A DNA stretch of 64,000 nt from Malus domestica (taxonomy: Eukaryota > Streptophyta > Magnoliopsida > Rosales > Rosaceae). Position numbers and translations under genes: made by a program. The notes below the pieces were generated by a model. It saw only the letters and a program-made list of their open reading frames with translations, was not told the origin of the DNA and made no database searches. Positions 34,912 through 46,327 of this stretch are shown here, piece by piece; the stretch's first letter is position 1; each line of letters opens with the position of its first letter. The stretch is taken from positions 10,676,501 to 10,740,500 of the forward strand of contig NC_091669.1 of NCBI RefSeq assembly GCF_042453785.1. The letters are read 5' to 3'.

Positions 34912-36625
34912 ATGAACAGATCAGAGCTGGTGTTTGTTCCGACACCGACGGTTGGTCATCTTGTATCAACCATAGAGTTTTCGAAACGATTACTCGACTG
35001 TTGTGACAAATTCTCTGTCACAATCCTTGTCATGGAATCAGCATTTGAATCCTCAACTACTTTGATCTCAAACCCTAGCACTACTCAATCACTTGCAGCC
35101 TCCCATGCCCACATAAAAATCGTAGACCTTCCCAGTGTGCACCGCCCACTCGAGATTCTTCAACAATCTGTGGAGAAATACCTCACCGTTTTCATAGAGA
35201 ACTACAAGTGTCACGTAAGAGACGCAATAGCCAACCATGTTCTGCCCAACTCCTCCGTTTCTGGTTTGGTTGTTGATATGTTCTGCACCTCCATGATTGA
35301 CGTAGCCTATGAGCTCAAGGTTCCATCTTATCTGTTTTTCACTTCCGGGGCTGGTTTTCTAGGGCTTCTTCTCCACCTTCCCGGACGCTATGACCGACTT
35401 GGCATGGTGTTCAAACCATCGGACCCTGAGTCGGTCGTGCCGAGTTATGCCAACCCAGTTCCTGCAAATGTTCTTCCTTCGTTTGCTTACGAGGACACCG
35501 GGTACAGTTGCTTTGCAAACCACGCTAGGAGGTTCAAGGAAACCAAGGGTATAATCGTCAACACGTTTTTTGAGCTGGAGTCCCATGCGGTTAGCTCACT
35601 TTTGGATTGTGAGACTGAGATCCCTCCTGTTTACACGGTGGGACCCCTTATTGGTGAGCATCATGTGAAACCGTCGGATCGGGCCAAATTTGGAAAGATC
35701 ATGACGTGGCTTGATGATCAGCCTCCGAAATCAGTGGTGTTCCTCTGCTTTGGGAGCTCTGGAAGTTTTGATGAGGCCCAACTGAGAGAGATTGCAGTTG
35801 GATTAGAAAAGAGTGGTAAGAAATTCTTGTGGTCCGTAAGGAAAGCCCCACCTAAGGGCCAGCTTGTAACGCCAGGTTAGTTTACAATTTATTATCGAAA
35901 AATAATTTTCGCTTTTGACCTTTTATGTATCTTTATTTATTTTTTGAATTAATACTTGAATCAAAATAAAATCAAGAAATATATGTAGGAATGTACAAAA
36001 AGTAACAAGAATTTGTCGAACATTACTTCTCTTACTCACGCAACTAATTTAGTCATTATTTTTCACTTTGTTAGTCAATTTGGTCTCTCCCCTCCATGTT
36101 TAAATTTTTATGAACATTCTAGGCTTAGAAAATGTAATGACAGGTGAGTACTCAAATTATGAGAAGTTTTTGCCTCAAGGATTCTTGGAGAGGACCAAAG
36201 ATGTTGGTATTTTGTGTGGTTGGGCCCCACAAGTGGAGGTCCTGGCCCACAAAGCGACCGGAGGGTTCGTGTCGCACTGTGGATGGAACTCCATATCAGA
36301 GAGCTTGTGGCATGGTGTGCCTATTGTGACTTGGCCTCTGTATGCAGAGCAGCAGATTAATGCCTTTCAGATGGTGAAGGATTTGGGGTTGGCCGTGGAG
36401 CTGAGATTGGACTACAGAACAGACGGTGGTAATCATTTTGTGGTGGCAGATGAGATTGAGAAGGCTGTGAGGTGTGTGATGGACGGTGATGGTGCGGTGA
36501 GGAAGAGGGTTGAGGAGATGAGTGAAGTGTGTAGGAAGGCTGTTGGCGATGGTGGATCTTCCTCTACTTCGTTTCAACATTTGATTAAGGTTATGTTGGC
36601 ACGCCTTGACAATAAGGAGGAATGA
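34912..36625 (+). CDS. UGT71K-like UDP-glycosyltransferase, two exons (481 aa)
   Basis: Exons 34912-35875 and 36144-36625 joined across a 268-bp GT-AG intron (CAG/GTTAG donor, GACAG acceptor, phase 1). They give a continuous protein through QLVTPG and [11 protein letters not shown]. Residues: catalytic His16 (TPTVGH), Asp122 (GLVVDMFC), PSPG box 347-390 from [10 protein letters not shown] to YAEQ. The C-terminal half ([34 protein letters not shown]) is closer to apple UGT71K1, as I remember it, than to the minus-strand UGT71 array. Without splicing, the first exon frame stops at 35880, leaving no PSPG box, so splicing is needed. The start is placed at MNRSELVF, matching the duplicate at 37152; an in-frame ATG five codons upstream is less likely. 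Likely phenolic or phloretin glucosyltransferase. Confidence 0.88.
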
Positions 36626-36879
36626 TCCTAGCATACGTAAAAGCAATGGATTTTGTGTGCTCAATAACAAGTCTAGTGCAAGTGTTTATTAATGTATGGT
36701 TGGCATACAGTCTTATCGATAAGTGATTTTCGCATTTTGTTTTCTTTATGCACTCCTTTATTTCTTTTTTCTAGCATTTGGAATAAATCAAGAGGTAGAA
36801 ACAAGACAAATGCCGTTGTCTCACGTGTGAAACCCTATGGCTACACGTGCTCGACATCTCCTGATTTGTACTTTTCACG

Positions 36880-37045
36880 TTCTAAGCTTAAAAATGCACC
36901 ACACGTCAAGGGGCGTGTTGAGCTTTAATCCTACATCAGAAAAAAAAGAAACCTTGTATATGCTTATAAATAATTGAGCTACTCTCTCATATTGCCAATT
37001 GATTTTGTAGTGAAACCTCAATATTTTTCAATTTGTCATTCTGTT
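36880..37045. repeat. LTR-like block upstream of the UGT71K pseudogene
   Basis: Related to the two blocks at 34385-34750 (CTTGTATATGCTTATAAATA, then ATTGCCAATTGATTTTG). It was probably carried along when the 5' part of the UGT71K gene was duplicated. Confidence 0.55.
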
Positions 37046-37151
37046 TCAAAATACTTATTTTTTTCATCTTCATAAATTGTCTATACCACATAAAATTTAT
37101 ATCTAGACTCAATTAAAATTATTTGTACAATCTCAACTGACTATATGCACA

Positions 37152-37514
37152 ATGAACCGATCAGAGCTGGTGCTTGTTCCGACACCGGCGGTTGGTCATC
37201 TTGTATCAACCATAGAGTTTTCGAAACGATCACTCGACTGTTGTGACAATTTCTCCGTGCAATCCTTTCCATGAAACCACCATCTGAATCCTCCGCTACT
37301 TTGGACTCGAACCCTAGCACTGCTCGATCACTTGCAGCCTCCCACGCCCACATAAAAATCATAGACCTTCCCAGTGTGAACCGCCCGTTCGAGATTCTTC
37401 AACAATCTGTGGAGAAATACGTCACAGTTTACATAGAGAACCACAAGTGCCACGTCAGAGACGCCATAGTTGACCATGTTCTACCCAACTCCTCTATTTC
37501 TGGTTTGGTTGTTG
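37152..37514 (+). pseudogene. Truncated duplicate of the UGT71K-like gene 5' end
   Basis: Matches the first about 120 codons and the promoter-proximal region of the 34912 gene, starting with MNRSELVLVP. A small deletion near 37258 shifts the frame. Homology ends abruptly at about 37514, after GLVV and just before the catalytic Asp, where unrelated sequence begins. No PSPG box. Non-functional. Confidence 0.9.
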
Positions 37515-37730
37515 CGCTTTTACTTGTGCTGAAAAAATTTGGATAATGGGACGGTTACCTGAGCTCCGAGTGCCTCTTTTTAAGCCCATATTGTTACACG
37601 CTGTGCTAATTTAAATTGATGGTTTGATTATTATTTAAGTTTTGATAAACGTACTCATTTTTTATTGATAACACGTTATTTATTTTACAAATTTAGTCTC
37701 TTAGAACCACTACCTAGATTAAAATTGAGG

Positions 37731-37927
37731 AACACAGATCCTCTCCGGTTTTGTGCAATCGTAGCTCGGGGATCAATGGATCCAGGCCATTGAAATTTGA
37801 TTTAACGGCTACAAATAGGGGCTCCTCTAAAAGTTATAATAATGATAGCCGTTGGATCAAAATTCAATGGTCATGATCCATTGCTCCTTGGGCTCCGGTT
37901 GCACAGATCCAAAGAGGATCTGTGTTC
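37731..37927. mobile_element. Mutator-like MITE, GATCC-rich family, copy 2
   Basis: 197 bp flanked by AAAATTGAGG on both sides (37721-37730 and 37928-37937). Ends AACACAGATCCTCT and, in reverse, GAACACAGATCCTCT. The interior has GGATCAATGGATCC-type palindromic sequence and a block shared with 32084-32283. Confidence 0.85.
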
Positions 37928-38031
37928 AAAATTGAGGACAATGATCAGCTAACAAATTGTCAAAATTCTCATCTGGGTTATATGTAAAAAATTTGCCCAT
38001 ATGAAAATGGGCATTGTTGGAGGATAATAGA

Positions 38032-38760
38032 TAGGGGTGGGCATAAAAACCGACAAATCGGAAAATCGAATCGAATCGTGACAAATAGATTGTAAAAAAC
38101 TGTGTTGACAAAAAAAGTCAAAATCGGAACAAAAACTAAACCAAACCGTTTTAAACGGTTCCGGTTCCGGTTTGAAAATATTAAGAACCGAAGAAACCGG
38201 ACTGAACCGCTTTTAATATAAATTATTGTTTTATTATTACTTTTATATAAATAAGATATTTTTCTAAGAAGACCATGTGCATAAGCCTAATGTTTTTCTT
38301 CACTTCTCTCCCCCTCCTTTGTTGTTTTATCACTTTTATCTCCCTACATTAATTTTCTCCATTCTTTTCCAGTATATTATGCATTATGTACATTTTAGTT
38401 TTAGTTTAAGATCTACACTTTGGTCTTGATACGAGCTTTTTTATCTTTTGATTTATATTTATATGCACACTTTCTATCCTCCGGTCACAAATCTTGTAGA
38501 TCTAGTAGTGGAAACTCGAATTTACTTGCATTTGTGGTTGAAATATGTGTTTGGTATTAGAAGTAGAAAATTAGAAAAAACATATATATAATTTTGGTTA
38601 GAACTGTAAATCGGCATGAACCAAACCGAAATCGTCATAGACTGAACCGTATGATTTTTGTAATAAATTTAAGCGGAACAAAACCAAACCGTTGAAATTT
38701 TTCGATTTCGGTTTCATTTTGAGGGTGGAACTGGGCCTAACCGGACCGTGCCCACCCCTA
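38032..38760. mobile_element. Non-autonomous hAT element
   Basis: 729 bp with perfect 12-bp terminal inverted repeats TAGGGGTGGGCA and flanking 8-base duplications ATAATAGA/ATAATAGG (38024-38031, 38761-38768; one mismatch). Both subterminal zones are full of ACCGAAACCG-like repeats, usual for this hAT group. No transposase. The interior 38230-38600 is AT-rich and unrecognised. Confidence 0.85.
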
Positions 38761-39126
38761 ATAATAGGAAAACGGTGCTTATGTGAGGTTTCTTGTTTTT
38801 TAGTTTTAATTTTTTTTAAAGAAAAATTGTGAATTAAAAAATGGTACAACTTTTTTTCGGTATTTTGTCCATTACTGCACTAAACGCTTTGTTCTGCTTA
38901 GGGCCAGTTTGTAATTGTTGTGCTTTTTTAATAAACTGCTTTTGCTGTACTTTAAGAATAATCAGTTACAAAATAAGGCAGCTGAGCGCTTGATAAATTA
39001 TATTTTACAAAGTGTTGTGAGTATGAGAAACAGTGTTTAGAAAGATAAATAATGTCATTTTTAAGAATATATGAGCGTATTACATGAATTAAAAATCTTT
39101 TAAAAGCTCAACTCTGCTTTTTATTA

Positions 39127-39612
39127 AGGTAATGCTAGGAAAACAAATTTTGTAAACTAAATGATGTATCACCAATAGGAATGAGCACGTTTATCAACAC
39201 TAAGTAATAAGCCAATCATTTACTTCATGTCCTTTAGTTTCCAAAATTTTGGTTATAAATTTAGTCTACCTAACATTATCCTTTTATTAACGAAAAGCTC
39301 CCGGTACTGTTCATTTTAACGAAAAACCACATTTTTACACTAAAAAGTCAATCCTGGTACTATTCACTTTACCCTTTATTTTGTCCTTATCATTAAAACT
39401 CAAAGTTTTCAAACCATTTTCATTAGTTTTCCTTTTATTAAATAAGCTTTTAAAAGCAATCTATTGACGATTTTTAAAGGAATACTAAATTTACAAACTA
39501 AATGATGTGTTACTAATAGGAATAAACACGTTTATCAACGTTTAAGTATCATCAACTTCCATGTCTTTTAGTTTCTAAAATTTTGTCTACAAATTTAGTC
39601 TCTCTAACATTA
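39127..39612. mobile_element. Cluster of three small MITEs
   Basis: 39127-39283 and about 39473-39612 are members of one family: AATGCTAGG-type start, AAACTAAATGATGTGTTAC interior, and AAATTTAGTCTCTCTAACATT end, which is the inverse of the start. Between them, 39288-39437 is a second copy of the TTTAACGAAAAA repeat at 33735. A third member of the first family is at 49673-49822. No coding capacity. Confidence 0.7.
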
Positions 39613-42595
39613 TTCATTTTTTATTGCTTAACTTTAAAGTAAAACAGTTTTTGTGAAGAAGAAAAAAAAGAAAATACTAAACAGGCTTTAGTCCAAGTCA
39701 AGATCAAGACAGTCTGAATCTCTTAAAGCTAGTATATTCCAAGATAGTCAAGCAAAGGAATTGGGGGAACGGAGCTCAGACTATCAGAGGTATAGATTCA
39801 CATTCCTAATTTTTTATTTATTTATTAATTTCAACTGGATCTGAGAAATTCTAAATCATGGATCTATGAATGGTGTGTGTTGAGTCTCTGATCATCTCTA
39901 TTTTTTGTTCATCAAATGATCTATGTAGTGTCTCTATGTATCTGTGCATCCATGTATGAATATGATCTTTGCAAGCTCATTATTGTCCAGGAAAACTACC
40001 TAAATTATCGATTCCTTGCTTTCTACGTACAATGTTATCAGATTCTATTTTCTAATTTTCTGATTTTAGGGTGGAGGGAGTGCTAATATAGTAATTTTCA
40101 GGTATTTTGGGTCTTTGAGGGATTTTTTTGGGTAACTTTGTGATTTGCAGTTGATTTTAGGAATTGATTTGTTTGGTTTGAATGCACTGACATAAGTTAT
40201 TGTTTCTGTTAATGTAGATGACGGAAATCGACCCGAGTTCAAACTGAAATGATATGATTATTTTGGTCATGTTGAGAACTCAGAACCCTTTCTTAATCTT
40301 TCCTGTTTTTGGAATTGAGAAATTGGGTTAATTTTATGATGGTTCACTGAGAATTTGTTAATCCTTTTAATGCATATGAGATATGGTTTCTGCTTTCTAA
40401 GATCTATTTCTGGTCTTTAGAAATTGCTTGATTTGGTATTGTCAAATGGAATATGAATTTCCGTGTTGACTATGTCAGTATGTTGTTGTAGTTGTCTAAT
40501 TGGATACGATATAAGTTGAGGTGTTGACATGAAATCGGACACAGGTGGTTTTCCTCGATTTTGTGGGATAAAGTTATAGTTTGATTTAGGCTATAAATGA
40601 TAACCAAATTAAGTTCAATGAGTTGTTACAATCGGAGGCTGATGGCATTTTGAACTATTTAGATACAACTGAAGTGGAGAAAGATAGCTCAATGGCTTCC
40701 TATGGTGCAATGTACTTCAGAATCCTTTAGTTCAGAAGCCAGCAGAATCAAATGACGATCTTGGGCTAAGAAAGAAATCATTATCTGATATTGGGAACCT
40801 ACTGGTATGCTTCATTATCCTTTTTGAACCCTGCTTTATTTTTCTTAAAGAACTAAAATGTTTTATAGTGAGTACTTTGTTCTCCGCTCTAACAATTTTC
40901 TTACCCTTATATAGGATTGTTTGCGTTTCAGAAGTGTGTTTTAAAGGTACTTATGACTCCTAATTGCCATTTTGCATTCAAAATATACTCTATTGTTTGC
41001 TGCGGTTTACCCCTTGGAGCATTTCATTACTTTTCTCCTTACTCTCTCACTGAAATTTTTTAAACCCTATATAGGTGAATGCAGACGCTGCAAAACCCGG
41101 CTCAAAGAATTGTAGATGCTGAAGACAAAAAAGAAGCAGAGGATGCATTGCAAGCAGAAGGTTAAGATAAATTTTTCGTTATGAAAGAGAACATTGTCTT
41201 CATTTGCCTATGCTTATTACTACAAATTTAATTTATATGCTTGAAACTTACGTTGTCATATCATAGTTCAATACGAATATATTTGTGTTATTGGATAAGC
41301 ATCGGCCAACTGGAAGGCTATTGACGTTTCTTATAAAGAAATCAGAGTCATCTTCTCATTTTCGATGTTGAAGATTTGGTTGCATTTTAATATTTATAGG
41401 CCAAGACGAAAGAAAAAGATTAGGCTAATTGTTTATGAGCCCCTAATATCTATAGTGACCTTTTGGAAATTATATGATATTTCAGATGTCCTAAAGGTTA
41501 ATGTGCCAAGTCATTATGTTGGCACGATTCTGTTTTAGTATTTGTTGGATTAGAATGTACTCATTGTTTTAAGTGAGTATTATTTTTGACTCCTGATAAA
41601 TATTTAGATTGATAAATCAAAGGGCAGGGAGGGAGAGGCGGATAAGCTCTTGGTTTTGGGTGTTTTAACATGTTGATGTTGTGTGTTTTACTGTTTTATT
41701 AGATTTGGTGCTTCATATACAGATAATGTATTAATGATTCAGATTTCCGATTTGAAATTTTCATCATTATTCCATTGATTTAGTAATAAATTTATGCCTT
41801 AATTTAGCATTTTCATCATGATGAGTATTGGGGACATAGTAGGAGAGGTGGTTGATTCTATAGGGAAAGGGACCAAATCCCTTCCACCAAGTCCAACAAT
41901 CCAAACCCTTGAAATTTAACTAACGTAACTGAAATGCCACCGTGACGTCACAACCTAGGGGCTAGACTAGGCAATTTTGGCCTGGGGACTAACTGGGCTC
42001 TCCCATAGCCCAATGACTTGGAAGAGATGGAGGAGATTTTGGTGTGGAGAAGGTATTTAATCCACTATCGTCAGGAGATAGTATCATGTTGGAATTGCTC
42101 AAATGAAAGGTACAAAATATGGTTAGGTCAGGCAATTTCTCATATGACGCATTAACGCAACACAAAATAACATAAAATTAACAGATTTCATGTTATTCCG
42201 TTAACGAGTTGTGTTGTTACTGGTCATCTGTTAAGAACTAGTTAACGAGTCGTGCCGCTATCAAGTCACCCATTAAAATAAACAAGTATGATATGGAAAC
42301 AACCTAGTTGTCAGGTCTAGATGTTAGGCATGACAATTTTTGCATGACTTGTTAACCTGACATGAAATGACAAAAAAATACTAGATTCCAAGTAAACCCG
42401 TTAACAAGTCGGGTTGTTATCATGTCACCTGTTAAATTCATATAATGAATTTGATGTGACATAATTTGTTACAATAGTGGATATGACACAAAAAAGACGA
42501 CATGAGAAGGCAAATTTAGTTAGACTTTCTAGTCAAAATGGTTTCTGAGATTGACGTAACTTTCATTTTGGTCTTAAGATTTGAAATCGATAGAA
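39613..42595 (+). other. Long AT-rich stretch with exon-like pieces, unassigned
   Basis: On the plus strand a few pieces look like exons. About 39690-39792 (SQAKELGERSSDYQ-like reading) is followed by GTATAG. About 40610-40802 (PAESNDDLGLRKKSLSDIGN) is followed by GTATGC. About 41077-41160 is rich in Lys/Glu codons. Stops interrupt the joined readings and I do not recognise the protein. It could be a decayed gene or a non-coding transcription unit. Bases 41160-42595 show nothing further. Confidence 0.3.
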
Positions 42596-43229
42596 GTTGT
42601 CTATAGGGGTGGGTTCAAAAAACCAAAAACCGAAAACCAAACCGGACCGAGGCAAAAAAAAAACCGAACCGAAAAAAAACCGAATCGAAACTATCAAACC
42701 GAACCGAATCTGGTCAGTTCGGTTTCGGTTTTTGAGGTTCGGAAACCGAACCGAACCGATATATATATTTAATTATTTTTTTCAATATTATAAATAGTTT
42801 AGTCATACAATCATAACAAAACAAAACCTGTTGCCAAGTTGGTTTTAGGGAAAATTTTCAAGTTGCAGCGCAAGGGTTCGAACCCTCATGCCTCCAACAT
42901 TTCAGAAAAGTTTTTTAATTTTTTTGAGAAATCAACAAAACCCTTTAAGTTAACCCTAGCCACTAGCAGCCACACCTTTTATTCATTCCCCTCTTCTCTC
43001 TCTCGTTCCCTTCCCTGCCTCCAGTGTAACCCTAACCCAGTAACCTTCTCGCGCAGCCGAGCCTCCTCTCTGTCTTTCTCAAACTCTCTGTCTCTCTTGG
43101 TCTTGAATCCCAGGCGACCCGCGACGGCGCGACCTTTCTCACTCTCAATCTCTCACACCTCGCCCTTGCCGTGAGCTTCTTCTTGCCGTTTCGAGCCCCA
43201 AAAATCAAACGCCACGGCAAACAGGCGCT

Positions 43230-43447
43230 GAAAAATGGATGGGGGGAGTTCCGGCGCTGCTTCCGACGCTGCAATCGAAACCCTATGAACTAGATGATGG
43301 TGCTTCAGCGACCTCGAACAAGTGAAGGCGATGATCCTGATCCACTCCGCCTTGTCCGATGACACGCGTACTGTGGTGGATTCGGTGGAGTTGGAGCTCA
43401 CCAACATGGACCTCAAATCCATCTCCTCGGCCCCAAAGTCCTCCAGG
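43230..43447 (+). pseudogene. Captured exon of unknown gene in the hAT element
   Basis: After a CT-rich, leader-like stretch, an open reading gives DLEQVKAMILIHSALSDD (about 43310-43365) followed by SVELELTNMDLKSISSA and an apparent splice donor GTATTG at 43448. The composition is clearly G+C-richer than the hAT ends. I do not recognise the source gene. Confidence 0.5.
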
Positions 43448-43956
43448 TATTGACTCCTCACAAGTTTTTCTTTCTGTATGTTTACATATTCTTTTTTCTG
43501 TGTGTGTCGAACTGGTGGTTAAACATGAGATTCTTTATAAAGTACATACTTATATCTAGTGGTTGGACTATGTGGTATTCAATTTTGTTCTGGATTCTCG
43601 AGGAAGGTAGACCTGTTTAGTAGCATACTGCTTTTATGTGACATATAGCTAAGATTTGTGCTGAAGCAATGTTGGTGAATCAGAAAAAGCTTTTGCAGTA
43701 TGGTGCTAAATTTTTACTTTTACAGACAGTAATGATGATTTGATAAGGAAATTTTAGCACTTGCAAAGGAACATAGTGATAGTATAAGCATGAGCAACTC
43801 TTGTTGAAGTTTTCTGGTTTAAGAGACCAAGAAACGCTTTTAAATTCTGAAATCCTAGTCATTAACATTATGTAAATTAGTTAAAGTTTTCGTATTGAAT
43901 TTGAATGCCATTTCCCTACTTGCCCCTGTTTTGGGATCAGAACTCACTTGTTCCAG

Positions 43957-44325
43957 GCTTGTACCGGTGATAGTCACTGGCACTGCATCAAAAGACAGGT
44001 ATAGATTAGAAGCTATTAAGTTAAACTACGCTTTTTGTTTGATTTAGTTTGCACGGTAGGGCTGAGAATTTCTTCTTGTAGTGTACCAAACATCAAGTTC
44101 AATGTGGCTAAGGTGTTGCAGTCGATTATTCCGATAGTTGATCAGTCGGTAAGTAATAGAGATCTTTTCATTTGATAGTCCTTACGCAAAGGAGCATAAT
44201 TTTCAAAATACAATACTGAAATCGAGTTAAAGCACTGAAAGCACTTATGCGTAACACGCTTTGCACAGGTGGTGGAGAAAACTATTCGTCCTTGTTTGCT
44301 TGAGCTTAGTGAGGACTCACACCTC
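43957..44325 (+). pseudogene. Captured exons of PP2A 65-kDa regulatory subunit A
   Basis: Three exon-like pieces with intact AG/GT borders. 43957-43998 reads LVPVIVTGTASKD. 44082-44148 reads VPNIKFNVAKVLQSIIPIVD. From 44269 it reads VVEKTIRPCLLELSEDSH. Together they follow the last HEAT repeat of plant PP2A-A (Arabidopsis: ASKDRVPNIKFNVAKLLQ, then VDKTIRQCLVDLSED, as I recall). The frame is lost after about 44325. Introns are kept, so the capture was from genomic DNA, not from mRNA. Confidence 0.85.
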
Positions 44326-44931
44326 AGTACAACATAAACCTGATGTTTATGCCCAAACAAATATCTATGACGAGCATCAGCGGTCACAATGGGCATGATG
44401 TGTGTGTGTTGTGTTGTGTTGAATAACCGAAAAAGGATGACTCTGAAGTGACTTTGAATGTAAACTTTCATATTTTAAATTTTTTTTTTAAATTTTTGGA
44501 GGAAGAAAAAAAAAAAAAACCAAAAAAAAAAACCGAACCGAAAAAAAACCGAAAAAATTTGAACCGAACCGAACCGAACCAAAATTTCGGTTTGGTTTCG
44601 GTTTTGGGAAAAAACCGAACCGTTGAGAACCGAACCCAGCCCTAGTTGTCTATGAATAAGAATAAAATGACAAAAATACCTTCAATTTTAGTCAAATTGT
44701 TTTGGCCCATTATTATTAAATTGATAATATTTTCGTCACGTTAATCCTTATTTAATAGAATTACGAAATGATCAAAATAGTTGATCGTGGATAAAGTTTG
44801 GGACCCCTTCTATTGATTAGGCCAAACAAATGAATTGATGCATGTTAATTTATAATTCCAAGTTCATTTCCTCGTCAAGCTGCAACTTGCTACCTGCAGG
44901 AGGTGTTCACTTACTTATTTGTAGTGGACGT

Positions 44932-45134
44932 GGATTGTCTGCCCTCCCAATTTCATACCCTTCTTATCTCTTTTTATTTCTGTGATCACGGTTAAATCAC
45001 GTTAATATTTTATATTCTCATTATTTTTTATTTTATTATTTTTATAAAAAAATTAATATAAAATAACGTGATTTAACCGTGATAAAAAATAAAAAGAAAT
45101 GAGAAGGGGATGAGATGGGGAGTGTAGGCAATCC
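44932..45134. mobile_element. Foldback MITE, GGATTGTCTGCC family, copy 2, in the LWD1 promoter
   Basis: 203 bp, left arm GGATTGTCTGCCCTCCC and right arm ending GTAGGCAATCC in inverse. Both arms carry GATCACGGTTAAATCACGT-type sequence. Related to 11541-11750. It ends 128 bases before the LWD1 start codon, so it lies in the promoter or leader. Confidence 0.8.
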
Positions 45135-45262
45135 TTTAGAGTTGCTTCATTTCATCGGGGATTGGATATAATTTAATTTTGGTGTTTCGAGGCAGCGGGG
45201 GCGGTGGATTGGTAATCGTAGTAAGTTGGAAAATAGTGCTATTGGGGGATAGAGAAACAAGG

Positions 45263-46327
45263 ATGGGAGCGAGTAGAAATAGCGACCCGAATCAGGACGG
45301 GTCAGATGAGCAGCAGAAACGATCGGAGATCTACACCTACGATGCGCCGTGGCACATCTACGCCATGAACTGGAGCGTCCGTCGGGACAAGAAGTACCGG
45401 CTGGCCATCGCCAGCCTCCTCGAGCAGTACCCAAACCGAGTGGAGATCGTGCAGCTTGACGACTCAAACGGGGAGATCCGGTCGGACCCCAACCTGTCCT
45501 TCGAGCACCCGTACGCGCCAACCAAGACCGTCTTCATCCCGGACAAGGAGTGCCAGAAGCCAGACCTGCTGGCCACCTCCAGCGATTTCCTCCGCGTGTG
45601 GCGCATCTCGGGGGATGAGGACGACTCGGACTCATCCTCGCCTGTGGAGCTCAAGTCCCTCCTCAACGGCAACAAGAACTCCGAGTTCTGCGGGCCCATC
45701 ACCTCCTTCGATTGGAACGAGGCGGAACCCAAGCGCATCGGCACCTCCTCCATCGACACCACGTGCACCATCTGGGACATCGAGCGCGAGGCCGTGGACA
45801 CCCAGCTCATCGCCCACGACAAGGAGGTGTACGACATCGCTTGGGGCGGCGTCGGTGTATTCGCCTCCGTCTCGGCGGACGGTTCCGTGAGAGTGTTTGA
45901 CCTGCGCGACAAGGAGCACTCCACCATCATTTACGAGAGCTCGGAGCCGGACACCCCCTTGGTCCGCCTGGGATGGAACAGGCAGGACCCCAGGTACATG
46001 GCCACCATCATCATGGACAGCGCCAAGGTGGTGATCCTCGACATCCGCTTCCCGACCCTCCCCGTGGTCGAGTTGCAGAGGCACCAGTCCAGCGTCAACG
46101 CCGTTGCCTGGGCCCCACACAGCTCTTGCCACATCTGCACGGCCGGTGATGACTCCCAGGCCCTCATCTGGGACCTCTCCTCCATGGGCCAGCCAGTGGA
46201 GGGCAGCCTTGATCCCATTCTGGCCTACACGGCTGGGGCCGAAATCGAGCAGCTGCAGTGGTCCTCTTCCCAGCCTGATTGGGTTGCAATTGCCTTCTCT
46301 ACCAAGCTTCAGATACTGAGGGTATGA
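45263..46327 (+). CDS. LWD1/AN11-type WD40 protein (354 aa)
   Basis: Single-exon gene encoding a WD40 beta-propeller protein, almost identical in most of its length to Arabidopsis LWD1/LWD2 as I remember them: [20 protein letters not shown] near the start, [20 protein letters not shown] in the middle, and [20 protein letters not shown] at the end. LWD proteins act in the nucleus with TCP factors to promote CCA1 expression in the clock and photoperiod control; the related TTG1 branch controls anthocyanin and trichomes. WD repeats occupy about residues 80-350. The start is set at [13 protein letters not shown], since an upstream in-frame ATG at 45179 adds 28 residues not seen in the family. A Ser/Asp-rich insertion ([11 protein letters not shown]) sits near residue 120. 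Strong G+C bias in the coding region. Confidence 0.93.
   Translation: MGASRNSDPNQDGSDEQQKRSEIYTYDAPWHIYAMNWSVRRDKKYRLAIASLLEQYPNRVEIVQLDDSNGEIRSDPNLSFEHPYAPTKTVFIPDKECQKPDLLATSSDFLRVWRISGDEDDSDSSSPVELKSLLNGNKNSEFCGPITSFDWNEAEPKRIGTSSIDTTCTIWDIEREAVDTQLIAHDKEVYDIAWGGVGVFASVSADGSVRVFDLRDKEHSTIIYESSEPDTPLVRLGWNRQDPRYMATIIMDSAKVVILDIRFPTLPVVELQRHQSSVNAVAWAPHSSCHICTAGDDSQALIWDLSSMGQPVEGSLDPILAYTAGAEIEQLQWSSSQPDWVAIAFSTKLQILRV

Larger units (their letters stand above)
42604..44644. mobile_element. Non-autonomous hAT element carrying captured gene fragments
   Basis: 2041 bp between perfect 8-base duplications GTTGTCTA (42596-42603 and 44645-44652). Ends TAGGGGTGGGTTC and, in reverse, TAGGGCTGGGTTC (12 of 13 match). 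Both ends have long ACCGAACCGAA-type subterminal repeats (42640-42760 and 44510-44640). Instead of a transposase the interior holds host-derived sequence: a leader and exon of unknown origin (about 42960-43447) and three exons of PP2A subunit A (43957-44325) with introns kept. Same hAT family as 38032-38760 by its ends. Confidence 0.92.

Noticed and set aside
35876-36143. Reading 34912-35880 and 36110-36625 as two separate genes
   Set aside because: Neither half makes a complete glycosyltransferase; a GT-AG intron joins them in frame at a family-conserved place.
36790-37045. Cassandra TRIM with 5S RNA-like LTR
   Set aside because: No 5S rRNA-like promoter box was found in these LTR-like blocks.
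42640-42760. ACCGAACCGAA runs considered as telomere-like DNA
   Set aside because: They are not the plant telomere unit TTTAGGG and occur as subterminal repeats of hAT elements at both ends.
42855-42895. GGGTTCGAACCC sequence suggesting a tRNA gene
   Set aside because: Only a T-arm-like motif; no acceptor, D or anticodon arms could be placed around it. It lies inside the hAT element.
45179-45262. Upstream ATG for LWD1 adding 28 residues
   Set aside because: The added residues do not resemble the family, whose N-terminus starts MG-S-SDP-QDGSDE.
45358-46132. Long antisense and alternate frames over LWD1 (up to 190 codons)
   Set aside because: Shadows of a G+C-rich coding region; the LWD1 frame itself matches the family end to end.
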